Below are positions 63,635-64,000 of a DNA stretch of 64,000 bases, piece by piece; the stretch's first letter is position 1; each line of letters begins with the position of its first letter. The position numbers were made by a program, and so were the translations under genes. A model generated the notes under the pieces. The model was not told the DNA's origin, did no database searches, and saw only the letters and a program-made list of their open reading frames with translations. Source of the DNA: Deltaproteobacteria bacterium (GTDB lineage: Bacteria > Desulfobacterota > Desulfobacteria > Desulfobacterales > SURF-15). Where the stretch lies: contig JAFDFZ010000012.1 of NCBI GenBank assembly GCA_019309565.1, positions 31,276 to 95,275 of the forward strand. Reading direction: 5' to 3'.

Positions 63635-63962
63635 AGGGAATTCCTGACTTCCACTGTTGGAATTTTTAGACCACATGTATGTTCTCAATAACCGATGGTA
63701 GTAAAGGACACAACGATTTTGTTTACAGATTTTTAGCAGGCTTCGGATAAGAATCGGATAAGAAAAGGTATCATTATCAAGGGGACGGAAATCTTATCCT
63801 GGTCTCAATGCCTGTTGTCGAATCAGATCCGGCAATTGAGGAATTTGGTCAAGTTTTTGTATCCGGTCATTGAGATATTGCCAATATGAGGATTTTCAAA
63901 AGAGTAGACACACCGAAGAGCAAAATTGTAAAATAGAGTAGAGCAAATTAGGAGGTGTGTCT
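63635..63962. other. 328-bp gap between cassette B and the IS element
   Basis: No gene. It contains a double TCGGATAAGAA near 63745-63765 and, complementary to it, TCTTATCC near 63791, a weak hairpin. The inverted repeat TAGACACACC/GGTGTGTCTA at 63905-63963 belongs to the IS5' leader. Confidence 0.45.
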
Positions 63963-63963
63963 A
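63905..63963 (+). promoter_or_regulatory. Inverted repeat that can mask the transposase ribosome site
   Basis: TAGACACACC (63905-63914) is complementary to GGTGTGTCTA (63954-63963). The second arm overlaps the AGGAGG site (63950-63955) and the first base of the transposase ATG. Read-through transcripts entering the element would fold and hide the start, a known IS self-limitation strategy. Confidence 0.55.
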
Positions 63964-64000
63964 TGGGAAGGGTATATGACAGAGAATTTAAGATAGAAGC
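63963..64000 (+). CDS. IS3-type transposase OrfA-like (start only)
   Basis: Thirteen codons are visible: MGRVYDREFKIEA, a typical OrfA start of IS3-group elements, which reads like a transposase helix-turn-helix N-terminus. AGGAGG precedes the ATG. The rest, including any downstream OrfB, lies outside the window, so family and completeness are unconfirmed. Confidence 0.65.
   Translation, partial: MGRVYDREFKIE

Noticed and set aside
1..64000. CRISPR array
   Set aside because: No set of regularly spaced direct repeats with unique spacers was seen; the repeats found are dispersed or inverted.

Overview
The window is a chromosomal segment of about 64 kb from a Gram-negative anaerobe-like bacterium. 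I infer Desulfobacterota (sulfate-reducer relatives, Desulfobacterales-like). The grounds are the gene content and order: Nif3 / C4 zinc-ribbon / RNase P RNA / HPr-domain protein / ispD; dnaG-rpoD-tRNA; FolE2; an MtaA/UroD-type methyltransferase; a 'CC/Se motif' protein; YcaO-TPR; and PrkA/YeaH/SpoVR modules. No rRNA or taxonomic marker was compared, so this assignment is inference.

Layout. 1-6.3 kb: an exported YqgE-like protein (cut by the window edge), an LCAT-like lipase, a small protein and a lipoprotein on the minus strand; then a 23S rRNA uracil methyltransferase, a 5'-truncated UroD/MtaA gene and a LOG-like protein on plus. 6.3-17.5 kb (minus): ispD, an HPr-domain protein, RNase P RNA, a zinc-ribbon coiled-coil protein, a Nif3/YqfO protein, tRNA-Met, rpoD, dnaG, hisA, a lipoprotein, hisB and tRNA-Ala. 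17.6-28.3 kb: YcaO-TPR, a dynamin-like GTPase, a 46-residue four-cysteine protein, a second YqgE, a 308-bp inverted-repeat element, cutA, a CC/Se protein, glycerate kinase, a tiny lipoprotein, dtd and a PBP4-type carboxypeptidase. 28.3-41 kb (mostly minus): folE2, a TtcA-like protein, rpoZ, greA, a frameshifted asd, pssA-psd, tsaB, lon, then pilD on plus, an aminotransferase, homoserine dehydrogenase and an MBL hydrolase. 41.4-47.9 kb (plus): an FGE-like protein, a TDH-family dehydrogenase, an exported bifunctional-nuclease/PDZ protein, a TPR membrane protein and a CPx P-type ATPase.

The standout region is 48.3-63.6 kb: two tandem, full-length, diverged copies of the same four-gene cassette. 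The order in each is PrkA-like AAA+ protein 1, DUF444/YeaH VWA protein, SpoVR/YcgB, PrkA-like AAA+ protein 2. All eight genes are on plus, with overlapping or closely spaced junctions inside each cassette. The second copy has a canonical -24/-12 sigma-54 promoter (GG-N10-GC) in its 5' gap; I found none in the first gap. The proteins of the two copies align nearly end to end, and one stretch of about 130 bp is almost identical even at silent sites, which suggests gene conversion. In E. coli the relatives YeaG/YeaH are a nitrogen-starvation and stationary-phase kinase pair. The arrangement here suggests two differently controlled versions of one AAA+/VWA/SpoVR machine. The start of an IS3-type transposase with an RBS-masking hairpin closes the window.
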